Positions 23,530-35,719 of a DNA stretch of 64,000 nucleotides are shown here, one piece after another. The notes under the pieces were generated by a model, which ran no database searches, had not been told where the DNA came from, and worked only from the letters and a program-made list of their open reading frames with translations. The number at the start of each line of letters is the position of its first letter. Within the stretch, counting starts at the first letter, position 1. Made by a program: the position numbers and the translations under genes. Source of the stretch: Anthonomus grandis grandis (lineage: Eukaryota; Arthropoda; Insecta; Coleoptera; Curculionidae); the NCBI RefSeq assembly GCF_022605725.1, contig NC_065548.1, forward strand, positions 6,729,644 to 6,793,643, in the 5' to 3' direction.

Positions 23530-26500
23530 TTTTTATGGTAGACACGCAGAACGCGTCTATACATCTCGCTCTGGGACGTTACTGCTTATTAGACCGCTGT
23601 GTCGTAAATGCGTTTGTCAAGACTTCAAAAGCCTCGTATTTTATTAAGATTTTTACACGAGGCACCATTTATTGTGCCTTAACAAATAATGAAAAAATAA
23701 CATGCTGCATCTGATTTTTCGACCGCTGTGCCTTATATTAATTTTTCTAAATAATTTATTTTGTAAAGAAAAGACTTCGTCTGAGAAAACATCTCCCTTA
23801 TTAATCACTTCCAAAATGTTGTTCATCAAAATAAAATCCTTTTCTTTTTAAATAATTTAGAATCTATTTTGTATTTAAAAATATATAGGGGTTCGTAATT
23901 AGAAAACTAGTGGTTCATAATTTAAAAGAAGAGATAAAGTCATGGGACATCGGAACGTTGGTGCTTATTCAACCGCTAGAGTTTGAGAATCAGTGTTTGA
24001 ACTCTGGTGGATTATTCTGTGTTTAAAAAAATATATAGGAGTTCGTATTTGGAACACATGTATTTATACTTTAAAAACCCTTGAATTAAAAAAATAAATT
24101 GGTCCAGGTGTGTTTGTCGTTTTCTAGTACAGAATTTTGGTGTACCTTAACGTTATATACTGGGGCCTTTTTTGTTTTTATTGTAAACGTCTAATAAAGT
24201 GTTCAGATTCTCAAATGAATTCACATGTTAATGATACACAAATCTTGTATTCCTTTGGAAATAAAAACGTCAAATGCGTCTATACAGAGACATTGCTGCT
24301 CATTAGACCGCTGTGTCGTAAATGCGTTTGTCAAGACTTCAATAGTCCCGTATTTCAGTCATTTTTAAGAAATATGTAAAAGTTTATAGCTGCAGAACTT
24401 AAACAAATTTAAATAAGATTACTGAAAAAAAACATAGTGTACCTTATTGATTTTTTCCATCAAAATTTAAAAAAATAAGTAATTTAGAACCTATTTTGTA
24501 TGTAAAAATATATAGGGGTTCGTAATTGGAAAACTAGGGGTTCATAATTTAAAAGAAGAGATAAAGTCGTGGGACACCGGAACGTTGGTGCTTATTCAAC
24601 CGCTATAATTTGCAAACCAATGTTCGAACCCTGGGGAATATTTTTTAATTAAAAAAAAAGGTTCGTATTTGGAACACGGGTATTTATAGTTTAAAAACCC
24701 TTGAATTAATAAAATATTATCTTTGGTCCCAATGGGTTTGTCGTTTTCCACTACAGGAGTTATAGAGCCTGGTGTACCTAAACGTTATATACTAGGGCCT
24801 CTTATATTTTTATTGTAAACGTCTAATCAGGTGTTCAGGTTCTCATATCTATTCACATGTTGATGATACACAAATCTTGCATTACTTTTAAAATAAAAGC
24901 ATAAAATGCGTCTATACAGGGACATTGCTGCTCATTAGACCGCTATATCGTAAATGCGTTTGTCAAGGCTTCAATAGTCCCGTACTTTATACATTTTTAA
25001 GAAATATGTAGAGGTTTATAGCTGCAGAACTCAGTACCTTGTAGAAATTTTTAAAAATTTCAACATCCTACATTATGCCTTTAAATAAGAATAATGAAAA
25101 AAATAACATATTGTACCTTATTGATTGATTCCATTAAAATAAAATCCTTTTTTTTCGAGTAATTTATAACCTATTTAATATTTAAAAATATATAGGAGTT
25201 TGTAATTGGAAAACTTGGTTCATAATTTAAAAGAAGAGATAAACTCATGGAAGACCGGAACGTTGCAGATTATTCAAGCACCACAATCTAAGAAACAATG
25301 GATTAATTTGTATTTAAAAAAATATATAAGAGTGTGTACTTGAAAAACTAGGTGTGTATATCTTAAAAACCCTTGAATTAATAAAATAATATCATTTAAT
25401 ACGTAGTACAGGAGTCATAGAATCTGGTGTACTTAAAGCTTTTATACTAAGACCTCTTTTGTATTTATTGTATACATTTAATAAACATGATAGTGTTCGG
25501 ATTATCATATGCAGTCACATATTGATGACACAAATGTTACATTACTTTTAAATTAATAAAGGCGCAAAATTCTTCTATACACCTCGTTCCGGGACGTTAC
25601 TGCTTATTAGATCGCTATGTCGTAAATGCGTTTGTCAAGGCTTCAATAGTCCCATATTTTATTCATTTTTAAGAAATATGTAGAGGTTTATAGCCGCAGA
25701 ACTTAGTGTCTTGTTGAAATTTTCAAAATTTTACACAAAACACCATTCATTGTGCCTTTAAAAAAGAATAATAAAAAATAACATATTGTACTTAACAGTT
25801 GCTGCTTATTCGACCGCTGTCCCTAATATCAATTTTTCTAAATAATTTATTTTGTGGAGAAAAGACTTCCAAAATGAATTTCATAAAAATAAAATCTTTT
25901 TTTTAATAATTAAGAATATTTTTTTTATTTAAAAATATATAGGGGTTCATAATTGGAAAACTAGGAGTTCGTATTTGGAACACAGGTATTTATTCTTTAA
26001 AACCCTTAAATCAATAAAATATCATTGGTCCCGATGGGTTTGTCGTTTTCCAGTACAGGAGTCATAGAGTCTGATATGCCTAAACGTTATATACTGAGGC
26101 CTCTTTTGTATTTATTGTAAACGTCTAATTCAGATTCTCATATGTATTCACATGTTGATGATACACAAATGTTGCATAACTTTTGAAATAAAAGCGTAAA
26201 ATGCGTCTATACAGAGACATTGCTGCTCATTAGACCGCTGTATCCGTATTTTAGACATTTTTTAAGAAATATGTAAAGGTTTATAGCTGCAGAACTCAGT
26301 ACCTTGTAGACATTTTTCAAAATTTCAACACCGTAAATTATGCCTTTAAATAAGAATAATGAGAAAATAACATATTGTACCTTATCGATTGATTCCATTA
26401 AAATAAAATCCTTTTTTTTTTCGAGTAATTTAGAACTTATTTTATATTTAAAAATATATAGGGGTTCGTAATTGGAAAGCTAAGGGTTCATAATTTCAAA

Positions 26501-27300
26501 GAAGAGATAAACTCGTGGAAGACCGGAACGTTGCTGCTTATTGAAGCACTACAATTTATGAAACAATGTTTGAACCCTGGTAAATTAATTTATATTTAAA
26601 AAAATATATAAGAGTATGTACCTGAAAAATTAGGTGTGTATTTCTTAAAAACCCTTGAATTAATAAAAAAATATTATCATTTAATACGTTGTACAGGAGT
26701 CATAGAATCTGGTGTACTTAAAGCTTGTATACTAAGGCCCCTTTGTATTGTATACATTTAATAAACATAATACTGTTCGGATTCTCATATGCAGTCACAT
26801 ATTGATGACACAAATGTTGCATTACTTTTAAAATAAAGGCGCAAAATGCGTCTATACACCTCGTTCCGGGACGTTGTTGCTTATTAGACCGATGTGTCGT
26901 AAATGCGGCTGTCAAGGCTTCAATAGTTCCGTATTTTATTCATTTTTAAGAAATATGTAGAGGTTTATGGTTGCGTAACTTAATATCGGTTTTTTAAAAT
27001 TTTACATAAGACACCATTCATTGTGCCTAAAAAAATTATGAAAAAAAAACGTGGTGTATCTGATCGTTGCTGGTTATTAAATGAATATAAGTGCCTTATA
27101 TCCATTTTTTCTAAATAACTTATTTTATAAATAAAATACTGTTGAAATTAAAAATATATTACATTTTTTGAATTTAAAAATATATAGGAGTTCGTAATTA
27201 GCAAACTAGAGGTTCATAATTAAAAAAAATAAGAATAAACTTATGGGAGACCGTAACGCTGCTGCTTATTTAACCGCTACAATTTGAGCGTCAAATTTCG
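23530..27300 (+). repeat. tandem array of 520-740-bp units containing a decayed RT segment
   Basis: At least five long units follow one another. The landmark AAAAATATATAGG(G/A)GTTCG occurs near 23878, 24505, 25186, 25932, 26449 and 27174. TTAGACCGCTGTGTCGTAAATGCG-like and CTTATTCAACCGCT-like blocks occur once per unit. Each full unit also holds a piece that translates, with frameshifts, as GVPKRYILGPLIFLL and SHVDDTQILHYF. These match the GVPQGSILGPLLF and YADDTQ motifs of LINE reverse transcriptases (about 24110-24260, 24750-24890, 25420-25555, 26060-26185, 26700-26830). Unit length varies through internal deletions. No product is expected. Confidence 0.85.
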
Positions 27301-28439
27301 AAGCCTGGTAGAATGTTGGCACACAAATGTTTGACCATTTTTTTTAACAGAAGAAAAGTGAAGAAACATTTATGGTTTTATACAATTGCCTGCCAATTTC
27401 TAGAACATTTAGGCCATTAGTTAGAAACAAAATAATTGATATAGAAAAAAAAGTGGAAAATTCATTTTTATATCGCCATCTCATCCAGAACTAGCCTAAA
27501 AGTGAAACCAAAATAATGTTATCACTGTCGCTTTTGAGAAACTGTCGAAAAAAACACAATTTCCACAACAAATAGGAGTACGTTGTTCTTTCTGCATTCT
27601 TTTAAATACATTTCGGCTGCAAACCCATTTTCCTGATAAAACATTATTTTTGTCTCTCGTTATTTTGTCGTTCTCCTGCACCGTTCAATGCAAGAAAACA
27701 CACAAAGAGATCTATTTACATAATTTCATTTTACATAAACATTACCCTTATTTATTTAAAAAACAACAAATCCGTAACGTTTTCCTCTAGCGAGGCTTTT
27801 ACATACCAAACAATGGCACAATAAAAAATGTAAATATTTTTAGTCCACCCCCGTGGGCCGATAATGCCGCGACAGTAAATAATTATTCATAGTTATCGCC
27901 CCGTTTGTCAAAAGCACGGAACGTTTCTGAATGCGAGCCCACACATAAAAGATGCCCTGACACATGTATGGATCCCATTTATCATGTTACGCGAAGTACT
28001 TTTTTTTTGGGATTTTCTGTCGGAACTTTTGTGTTTGATACACGGTGACATTGTATATGTCGGTTTATTTTTTCTCCTATTAGTTTAATGATGGTTATTA
28101 TTGGCCATTGTTGTCTGAATGTAACTGGTGCAGTCGGTAGGATCTTGTAAAAGTAGAACTTCTGGTGCTGCTCCTGAAACGTTCTAAGACCTTTTTTTGG
28201 AAAATGATAGGGAGATGCGTTCGTTTTTTTTATTGACAATACTTACAAAATCTTTGAGTTATTACGTACATAGTAAAATTCTTGTCGAATACTACCATGA
28301 AATCTAAATTTTGTTTGAAAATTGATTTAAAATTACTAAAATATCCAGTTTCTTGAAGACGTAAGAAGAATAATGTCAAATGCCTTGAAAACTTTAATAA
28401 TTATTCTCAAGTACCCCAAAATAGTGAATTATTTTTTTC
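27301..28439. other. no gene recognised
   Basis: AT-rich sequence with a less AT-rich block at about 27840-27960 (CCACCCCCGTGGGCCGATA, CGCCCCGTTTGTC). No reading frame or repeat is recognised. Confidence 0.4.
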
Positions 28440-29204
28440 CAACAAAATGGAACAGCCAAACATTTTTTCTGAGTAGTGCTTACCTTCTGTTGTCACCCCA
28501 CAGTTCCATATTATAGTCTCATACATTCAGTGAAATAAAACTGGTGCATATTTATGGGAAATTCAGATTGCTGAACAAGCTGAAGCACGTAACAGACAAA
28601 AAGAGAGGAAGATAATTTTGGTCTTAAATAGTTGCTGCTGCTTGGAATATTTTCTTGTGGATCTCAATCTAGAAAATAAAAAAAGTCAACCATAAATAAT
28701 GATTTGATATGAAAAGATGCTCCATAGAATCGTGTACTCGGAGAATCTTTAAGTGATGTTGGATATCGATCAAGGAAGTGAAGATTTTCAATCCACTTAA
28801 TAAGTAAAAAGAAGATAGAAGCAATACAACAGGTTATGGTTTCTACAAGGACGATATTAGACAAATGATTGCCATGTTCTACAAGAAACTCATGAAAATT
28901 AGATTCTGCTCATAAACTTAATGAAAAAGGTATGGGAAGCTTATTTTCCAAGTTTGCTAAAGGTAGATTCAGAAGGAAAATAAAAAAAAAATTAATGAGA
29001 AAGGATGAGATCTGGTTAGAATATATGAGAGAGACGCAATGATGAACGTATGTTGTTGCAGAGGAGAAATATCATTTTTCTTAACTGAGTAAAGAGGACA
29101 ATATGATGGAAGTAAATATAAAACGATCTAAAAGTTCAAATTAATTCATTATTGAGCAAGTGACTTCGAAACTCATTTGCCATTGTGCCATTGAATTCGG
29201 CACT
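28440..29204 (-). repeat. dispersed repeat C, copy 2
   Basis: Diverged duplicate of 29246-30211 in the same orientation. Both start near a TTTTCTGAGTAGT block, share GAATAT and TTGCTGCTTGGA blocks, and end CATTGAATTCGGCACT. Orientation is assigned relative to the inverted copy at 21716. Function unknown; no conserved frame. Confidence 0.7.
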
Positions 29205-29245
29205 AAGGTTTATTTAATTTTTTAGCCTTTTTACGGAAATGACCC

Positions 29246-30211
29246 GACAAAATAAAATAGCCACACATATTTTCTGAGTAGTAACTTCTCTTTTCATGAC
29301 TGGGTTTCATATTCATATACCTTCAGTAAAATGAAACTAGGACGTATTGATGGAAAAATGAGATTGCTAACCAAACTGGAGTATTTAAAAGAGAAGAAGG
29401 AGAGAGGAGAATATTCTTCTTCTTGAATAGTTATTGCTGCTTGGAGGTTTTTCTAGTGGATCTCAGTCCAGAACATTAATAATGATATGATATGAACAGA
29501 TACTCCATAGAACTTTGTATATGGAGAATCTTCAAATGTTGCGATATCGATCAAGTGAGTGATAATTTTCCATTCATTTAATGGTGATAATTGAAAGCAT
29601 TATACTTGAAAGTAGGTTATAGTTTCTTCAAAGATAATATTAGACAATTTATTGTCATGTTCTACAGGAAATTAAATGATAATCTTGATCTAAGAAGATC
29701 AACTCTTTTGTTTACCTCTCTAGTATATGCATAATGAGGTTATGTTGAATTGAACCGAATGAAATAGATATGGGTGAAGAAGTAGTAAGAAGAAAGAATG
29801 ATATCAAAAGATGCTGCATAGGAAATTCATTAATTAAATCATGATGGTTGAGTGAGTTCATCATTCACTTATTCGTTAATTTAGGGTAATTTGTTTGACG
29901 AGACGAATAATTCAATGACGAGAAACATAAATTGCAAAAAAGTCTTTTGTCAGGTATGCTAAAGATATTCACAAGAAAGATCGAAAATGAGTGAATGGGA
30001 CAGATCAGGTTAGAATAAGTAAGTAAGACGCAAAGGTAGAAGCAGATATAAGTGCATGAGGGATTGAGAACATCACAATATTGACTTATACTAGATGCAA
30101 GTAAATATAGGTGACATAAGATGATTAGGTTTGCAATATTTTTAACGAATTCAATAGCAGAACAGCAAATGACTGGAAGATATTTGCCATTCTGTCATTG
30201 AATTCGGCACT
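29246..30211 (-). repeat. dispersed repeat C, copy 3
   Basis: Tandem neighbour of copy 2, about 40 bp away. It is longer because of extra sequence near 29700-30000. It ends CATTGAATTCGGCACT like the other copies. A faint further copy may exist at 30600-30725 (TAGATCTCAGTCTAAAAC). Confidence 0.65.
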
Positions 30212-31559
30212 TGTATTAAAATAAATCATTTTCTTTCTTTTTCAGTAGTGTTTTTTTACAGTTGAAGTAATTTTTTTATTACTTCCAGGCAGTTGAAACT
30301 AGCAGATTCAGACAAAAAAGCATTTGAGTTTTTCAGATGTTTAGTGTAACTTTTATTATTTTTTGTAGTTGTTTTAATTTTTTTAATTAAATTTTAATTT
30401 TTTTTACGTTTGAACCATTTTTTTAATAAGCCTAAATATTCGGGTAATTCATTGATTGTTGATGTAAACAGTAGCTAATGAAATTATGTTCAATTGAAAA
30501 CTGAAGAAAATAAGAATGTGTGAAGAAAAAATAAGGTTAGAACATCTGCTGCAGCAAGAAGAATGGATTTTTCGATGGATGGAACCTAATTTCATTTATT
30601 GCTTAGTAATTTTTTTCGTTCTTCCTTATATACTTCGATACTAAGTGTGCTGCATGCCATTCCCCAATTTCTTCCTTCTTGAAAAGGAATATTTTCAAGT
30701 GCTAGATCTCAGTCTAAAACTCCGCTATTAAGCTGGTTGCCTATAAATTATAGCCCTAAGGTAGGCAACATATTTGCCATAATAAAACCCAAAGCTCGAC
30801 AAAATGTCCATAACTGAAACCTGAAACTTTACCCGATCATAATTAACCCAAAAAAACTTCCCCCCCCAAATAAACATAAATTTGCCTGGATTTCATTAAA
30901 GCTCCTGTGCCGACCCGTAACACCTTTCTATAATGCCTTTTATAATACGAACAGGGACCAGGGGAGCAAAACGAAAGGTTTCTGAATCCATTTTCGGTAA
31001 CAATGCCCCAATGCCCCGTATGATATAGGGTTCTTTATTTGACGCCCTTAAAATAAACAAAAAATATAATTTAATAAAACACACTGTTTCCATAATAACA
31101 ACTCTTCTCGTAACGAAATATTCTTGCATACAGTTAACCCATTTCAGAAATTAATCGAACTGTCTCTCTCGTGAATTATTCAACAGTTTGCGGGTTTCTG
31201 AACTGAACTATCCACTATACAATCGATACGAATGTAAAATTATAAAGGTACAGGTCGTTTAAAGAAAACGACTTATTGTATGTTGGTATAAATCATAAAG
31301 CAGTACGTGTTGAGGTATAGTTTTTCGCCTAAAGGGAAACGCAAACGACCCGAACGTGTATTACATTTATTACGAGGAGAGTCGTGGAATATTTCCCAAT
31401 TATTCGTTGATATTTCAGAAAATTGAATTAAATAAGGTGATCCAGGTTTAATGATTTCTAAGGACAAACTTGACATCTAGGTTTTTTAATTTCATATTTC
31501 AAAAGAAAATAGGGGGGTATTTTCGGGATAGTGAAACGGTCCTGGAATAGAAGCTTCAT
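30212..31559. other. no gene recognised; GC-richer block at 30890-31480
   Basis: The first part is AT-rich and has one hairpin-motif fragment of the 258-bp array (CTTCCAGGCAGTTGAA near 30283). The stretch 30890-31480 is less AT-rich and appears single-copy. No exon or RNA gene is seen. Confidence 0.4.
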
Positions 31560-31589
31560 GTTACTGGTTACAGTGTTATTAAATTAAAT

Positions 31590-31950
31590 ATTCAATACAA
31601 AAACTTTGTTTTTCAATAACACAACCCTTACCCCCCCCACCCACCCCAAACATTTACCCAGTAAGAAATTCCTTTAAGAAATACCGTTTTTCGTCCATAA
31701 TATCCATTCTAATAACACTGTTTCTGTCTTAAATATTTATTAATATAGATATATATAATTACATCAAATTTAAATAAAAAAAATGTGTTATTGGATTAGA
31801 TATTAACGACGAAACCAGCTGTTATTCATGCATATTATTTTGGAAAACACAGATTTTTGCAGACAATTTCTTACTGGTAAGTTGTGTGGGGTGGGCGGGG
31901 GGGGTAAGGGTAGGGTTAATGAAAAACAGTTTTTTTTGCAGAAAATAATT
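31590..31950. repeat. inverted repeat with G-rich tracts
   Basis: Arms of roughly 80-100 bp at 31590-31690 and 31850-31950 are imperfect reverse complements. Both contain a cytosine or guanine run: ACCCTTACCCCCCCCACCC at 31624 and GGGGTGGGCGGGGGGGG at 31889, next to AGTAAGAAATT-like and TTTTTCATTA-like blocks. The spacer is AT-rich and non-coding. It may be a foldback or MITE-type insertion; no target duplication was found. The G-rich strand has five or more closely spaced G-runs, enough for a quadruplex. Confidence 0.7.
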
Positions 31951-32395
31951 GCCTGAAAAAAAATGCTTTTTAAGTAGTGATAAGAGGTGATCAAAAAATC
32001 TATATTTTTCGTATCTATACTTTTCTCACAAAAATTATTAGTATATTTATAAACCGTAGTCAAGCTATATTTATTAAACTAAAGAATATACGTATATCAT
32101 ATATACGATTCTGTTTACACAAGGGAGAAAATTTCGGTATTTAATATAATTGACAAGGGATTTACATAGGTTATCTTTACACTCGATCACTATACCTCAA
32201 ATATGTTATAAAATGACCCCGATATTTCATATACGCCACTGTGTAGGATACGATATACTTTTCATACGCGTATATATCTTATGTTGTAGTCCTCGAAAAA
32301 TTCATCCATTATCCCAAAGATGCTGGTCATACACTTTTATAAAAGGAAAACACACAAAATCTACAGCATCACAAATACATTTAATAAAACGGCAA

Positions 32396-32434
32396 AGGTT
32401 ACATGTTTCGCTCGACTAGAGCATCATCAGACCT
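32396..32434 (-). ncRNA. hammerhead-like ribozyme motif, left arm
   Basis: Read on the minus strand: AGGT, then the core CTGATGA, a hairpin GCTC-TAGTC-GAGC, the core GAAA, a tiny stem-loop CATGT, then A and ACCT. AGGT and ACCT pair as stem I, GCTC/GAGC as stem II, and AC/GU closes stem III, which matches the very short stem III known for Penelope-type hammerheads. A single U sits between CTGATGA and stem II, which departs from the textbook motif. Core nucleotides are otherwise intact, so this arm could be catalytic. Cleavage would follow the A before ACCT. Confidence 0.6.
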
Positions 32435-32666
32435 AAATAATAATTAAAATGATGTAACCCGAAAAAAGTAAAATTCAACAAAAACTTACCATAACATACA
32501 CAAAACACCTAAATAAAATATATAAATAAAACATATAAATAAACTAGAGTTAGACTTATTGTAAGCTTTGTTTATTTATATGTTAGGTGTTTTGTGTATG
32601 TTATGGTTAGTTTTTGTTGAATTTTCCTTTTTTCGGGTTACATCATTTCATTTTAATTATTATTTA

Positions 32667-32706
32667 GGTCGTCTGATGATGCTCTAGTCGAGCTAAACAT
32701 GCAACC
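32667..32706 (+). ncRNA. hammerhead-like motif, right arm, core mutated
   Basis: This is the inverted counterpart of 32396-32434. CTGATGA and the GCTC/GAGC hairpin are kept, but GAAA has become TAAA at 32694-32697 and three extra bases separate AGGT from CTGATGA. It is therefore probably inactive. Confidence 0.5.
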
Positions 32707-32769
32707 TTTGGCGTTATTTTAATTGTATATGTGATGCTGTAGATTTTGTGTGTTTACCTTTTATAAAAA

Positions 32770-33589
32770 TTATGTTGTAGTAATAGAATATCATACACAA
32801 AGAAATCTAGAGAAAAATAGATATATGAAGTAATAATTGTACCAAATAGGATATATCAAAAATAAAAAAAAACTCAAGCATACAAATTTGCTTAAAACTA
32901 AACAAGGATTTAAAAAATTACACTTATTTTAGAAAAATGCAGTGGTGTACTTTTTTTTATTAAATAATATTTACGATAAATCCCTTATGGACGCCATTGA
33001 TAAAAATAATTTTTTTTTCTTTGTACATCAAAAAATGCTCCTTGATAAAATACATCTGCAAATTAAATAAAAATATCTACATTGGGAATTATTAGGGCAT
33101 TTAAAAAAATAAATCTCATTCCATTAGGCGCATTTCATAAACATATTTAAATAATATTCAATATTCCATATTTTAACATTTAAATTTTATCTAATAACAA
33201 TTGTATACTTCTAATACATAATAAGCCTATTAAACGTGAATAAAACATAAACATAATATTAAATTCCTCAACGTATATCACGACATTTTATCCGATTTTT
33301 GGCGTAAACCAATAATAAAAGTCTATTAAAGTCTCCTATGTTGCTTGAGAATTTAGATCAGAAGGTTCAGTATCTCTCTTGTAATATTTGCTCATTATTA
33401 GATAAACCCTTTTATGACGTCAAAAATTTCTAAATAGAAATGTGCAGCTTTTTATAATATAAATATAAGGCATTGTCAAGGTTTATACACAGTGTTATAT
33501 ATTAGCAAACAAATGCCCACGGTTGTGATTCAATATTGGGTCAGGGTCAATGTTGCACCAATGTATTCCAAGGCTACCACCACAAATTA
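32770..33589. other. no gene recognised
   Basis: Very AT-rich anonymous sequence before the LINE relic that becomes readable near 33590. The last part, from about 33300, may belong to that LINE but its frames are too broken to call. Confidence 0.35.
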
Positions 33590-34130
33590 CGTATTATAAA
33601 CTGTTACCTAGAAACTGGATATTGCCCTGATATGTGGAAACCTTCACTCTTTTGGCTAAAATCAATCAATAACCCAACTTCGATAAATCTGACCTAAGAC
33701 ACAAATTTATGACTTCATTCCCATAAGCAATCTGGGCTTAGAAAACAACATAGCACGACATCTGTCTTACTAAACATTACCCATAAGACAATTTCTGCAA
33801 TGGATAAAGGTGACTCCACGGCACTTATAATACTTGACTTTTCCAAAGCATTTGACATCTTAGATCATCATTTGCTTTTAGCAACATTTTGGCTTAATAT
33901 GGCTCTGATAATGTTTCTTAAATATTTTTTAGATCCTACTTATTCAACAGAAGTGGTGGTCTTAGAAGACCAGACTTAATCTGTTTTGGGACTTTGTTTA
34001 ATGTTGTAAAATACTGCCAGATCCAGGGTTTTGCAGATGACACGCAAATTTATTTAAGACTGAATCTTTATATAACCTATTATGAATTGTTTGCGATATT
34101 GTTTATTTTCCATTGCCATTTATAAAAGCA
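33590..34130 (+). pseudogene. LINE reverse transcriptase relic
   Basis: In one frame the segment reads HKQSGLRKQHSTTSVLLNI and then STALIILDFSKAFDILDHH, the conserved RT motifs with the first catalytic Asp. A later frame gives YCQIQGFADDTQIYL with the second catalytic box. The region between is shortened and interrupted by stops. Jockey/CR1-like; non-functional. Confidence 0.8.
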
Positions 34131-35719
34131 ATGCTGTAGATTTATTTATAGCCTAAGAAAGTATGAAATATGTCAGTAGTGGGTTTCAAAAGAAAGTTAA
34201 AGTTGCATTTTTTAATAAAACAAAACTACTTCTTAAATTGTCTGTAGGTATTTATTTTATGGATATATCCCTGTTTAATTTTTTTTGTACAATTAGTGTT
34301 TAATTTTTCTTTCTGTTTGCTTTCTAAGCTGATTTTGCTCATATTTGTTAGAATAGATTAAGTTGATTAGTCTTTGGCTAGAGTTTAGAGTTGGGTTGGG
34401 TACTGGGCACTGGTCACCCTGTATAAATTATACCGTTAAACTTTATACGCCGTTTTATTCAGAAAGAGTGCAGGTTTAATTAATCCAAATGATATTTTTT
34501 TAAATTTTACACCATAAAAGTTTCACAGAGAAAAAACCAAAATAAGTGAATTTTTTAAGGTTTTTTTGATTTTTCTCCCAAAAAAAATAATTTTTTTTTA
34601 AAAAAGTCCTTAAAAAAAATTGTAGTTCTCGGTAAGACGCACCTATCTTCTGTGAGTCATTATTTCCGGAAAAACACCGTTAAGCCGTCAGAGGGGCTGG
34701 AAATTTTTTTTTGACTTTAAAAGTATCCTAGTCCTAAACAAAAAAAACAAATGAAAATTTGTAAGTAATCATCCTGTAGCCTTATATTTCTTGATTATAA
34801 AAAGTTAAACATCTTTTCTCTAACCTAAATACAACCAAAGTTATAAGCACTTTTGTCCGGCGGGTCCGAATTTTGTGCGAAAACTCCCCTGCGGGAGAGC
34901 CCCTCCATTAGAGCTTCGCTCTAATAATAAGTTAGAAAAATGTAGCATTAGAGGTAGATTCTTTAACTAAGAATCATATCTGACAAATTGCATTATTTAA
35001 ATATAAATATCATAAAGAGTGAAAAGAGAATAATCTCCTAAAGTGCCTCGCAGGACTCCATTGTATATTTATAGCCTTTTATTCCATAATGCATAAGCTA
35101 ATGATCTGATAACATAAATAGCAGTAGATTATGGGGAAGCATCCTATAATATATTAAGCTAAATAAATTTTAATCAAAAACTATTATCTGGTCAAACAAA
35201 CACTTTTTAAAACCACCCATGCTTTCCTTAAAATTTACAATACAGGATACAAAAATTCAATATAAAACTTCTGCTTTCCTTAAATCACATACAAAACTCT
35301 ACGTATATAATCTTTATGTGCTAAACTGCCTTTCCTTTGTGCTCATGCAAAATCCATCATATAAAGTGTCAGGCAGTTGCGTTGTGCCAGATGGCGCCAA
35401 CGCTTCTCCCTAAAAGGGGTTCCCCAGGGATACGTCACATCATTACTCTGACTGACAGCCACCAACATTTAAACGATGCTCGAAGAATCGCGTGCGTCAT
35501 TTGCAAAGTTTAGGGACCGTCATGCCGTGCAAATACAGTTAAAAGTGTATTATTTATGCATTAGAATATTATCCAGAACTTTATTATTTTTGTGTTAGAA
35601 AATGTGAGAATAAGAGCATAATATGATACGTGTTGCTTATCAGAAGAGAAAGGTGGGATAGAAACTCTGCTTTTGGTCAGAATTTAATGTTATACAATTA
35701 ATTAGTTTAATTCAGTTCT
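34131..35719. other. no gene recognised; transposon-like end and small hairpins
   Basis: At 34411-34425 the sequence TCACCCTGTATA looks like an outward transposon end. At 34907-34925, ATTAGAG-CTTCG-CTCTAAT forms a perfect 7-bp hairpin next to a GC-rich block (CCCCTGCGGGAGAGCCCC). From about 35350 to 35530 the sequence is less AT-rich and may be the 5' untranslated part of the LINE whose ORF1 relic follows. Confidence 0.4.

Larger units (their letters stand above)
32335..32769. mobile_element. palindromic Penelope-like remnant with hammerhead-like motifs
   Basis: Two arms of about 210 bp are reverse complements meeting near 32550. Outer ends are TTTTATAAAAGG and CCTTTTATAAAA. Both arms contain CTGATGATGCTCTAGTCGAG, which resembles the hammerhead ribozyme motif known from Penelope-like elements. 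Inverted partial copies are common for those elements. TATGTTGTAGT occurs on both sides (32280-32290 and 32771-32781) and could be a target duplication for a slightly larger insertion. No protein is encoded. Confidence 0.7.

Noticed and set aside
31889..31918. Interstitial telomere repeat
   Set aside because: Only GGGTAAGGGTAGGG-like similarity is present and no regular TTAGG repeat is seen.
34907..34925. Perfect 7-bp hairpin as an RNA gene or terminator
   Set aside because: The stem is too short to be informative in a 64-kb window and no surrounding structure supports a gene.
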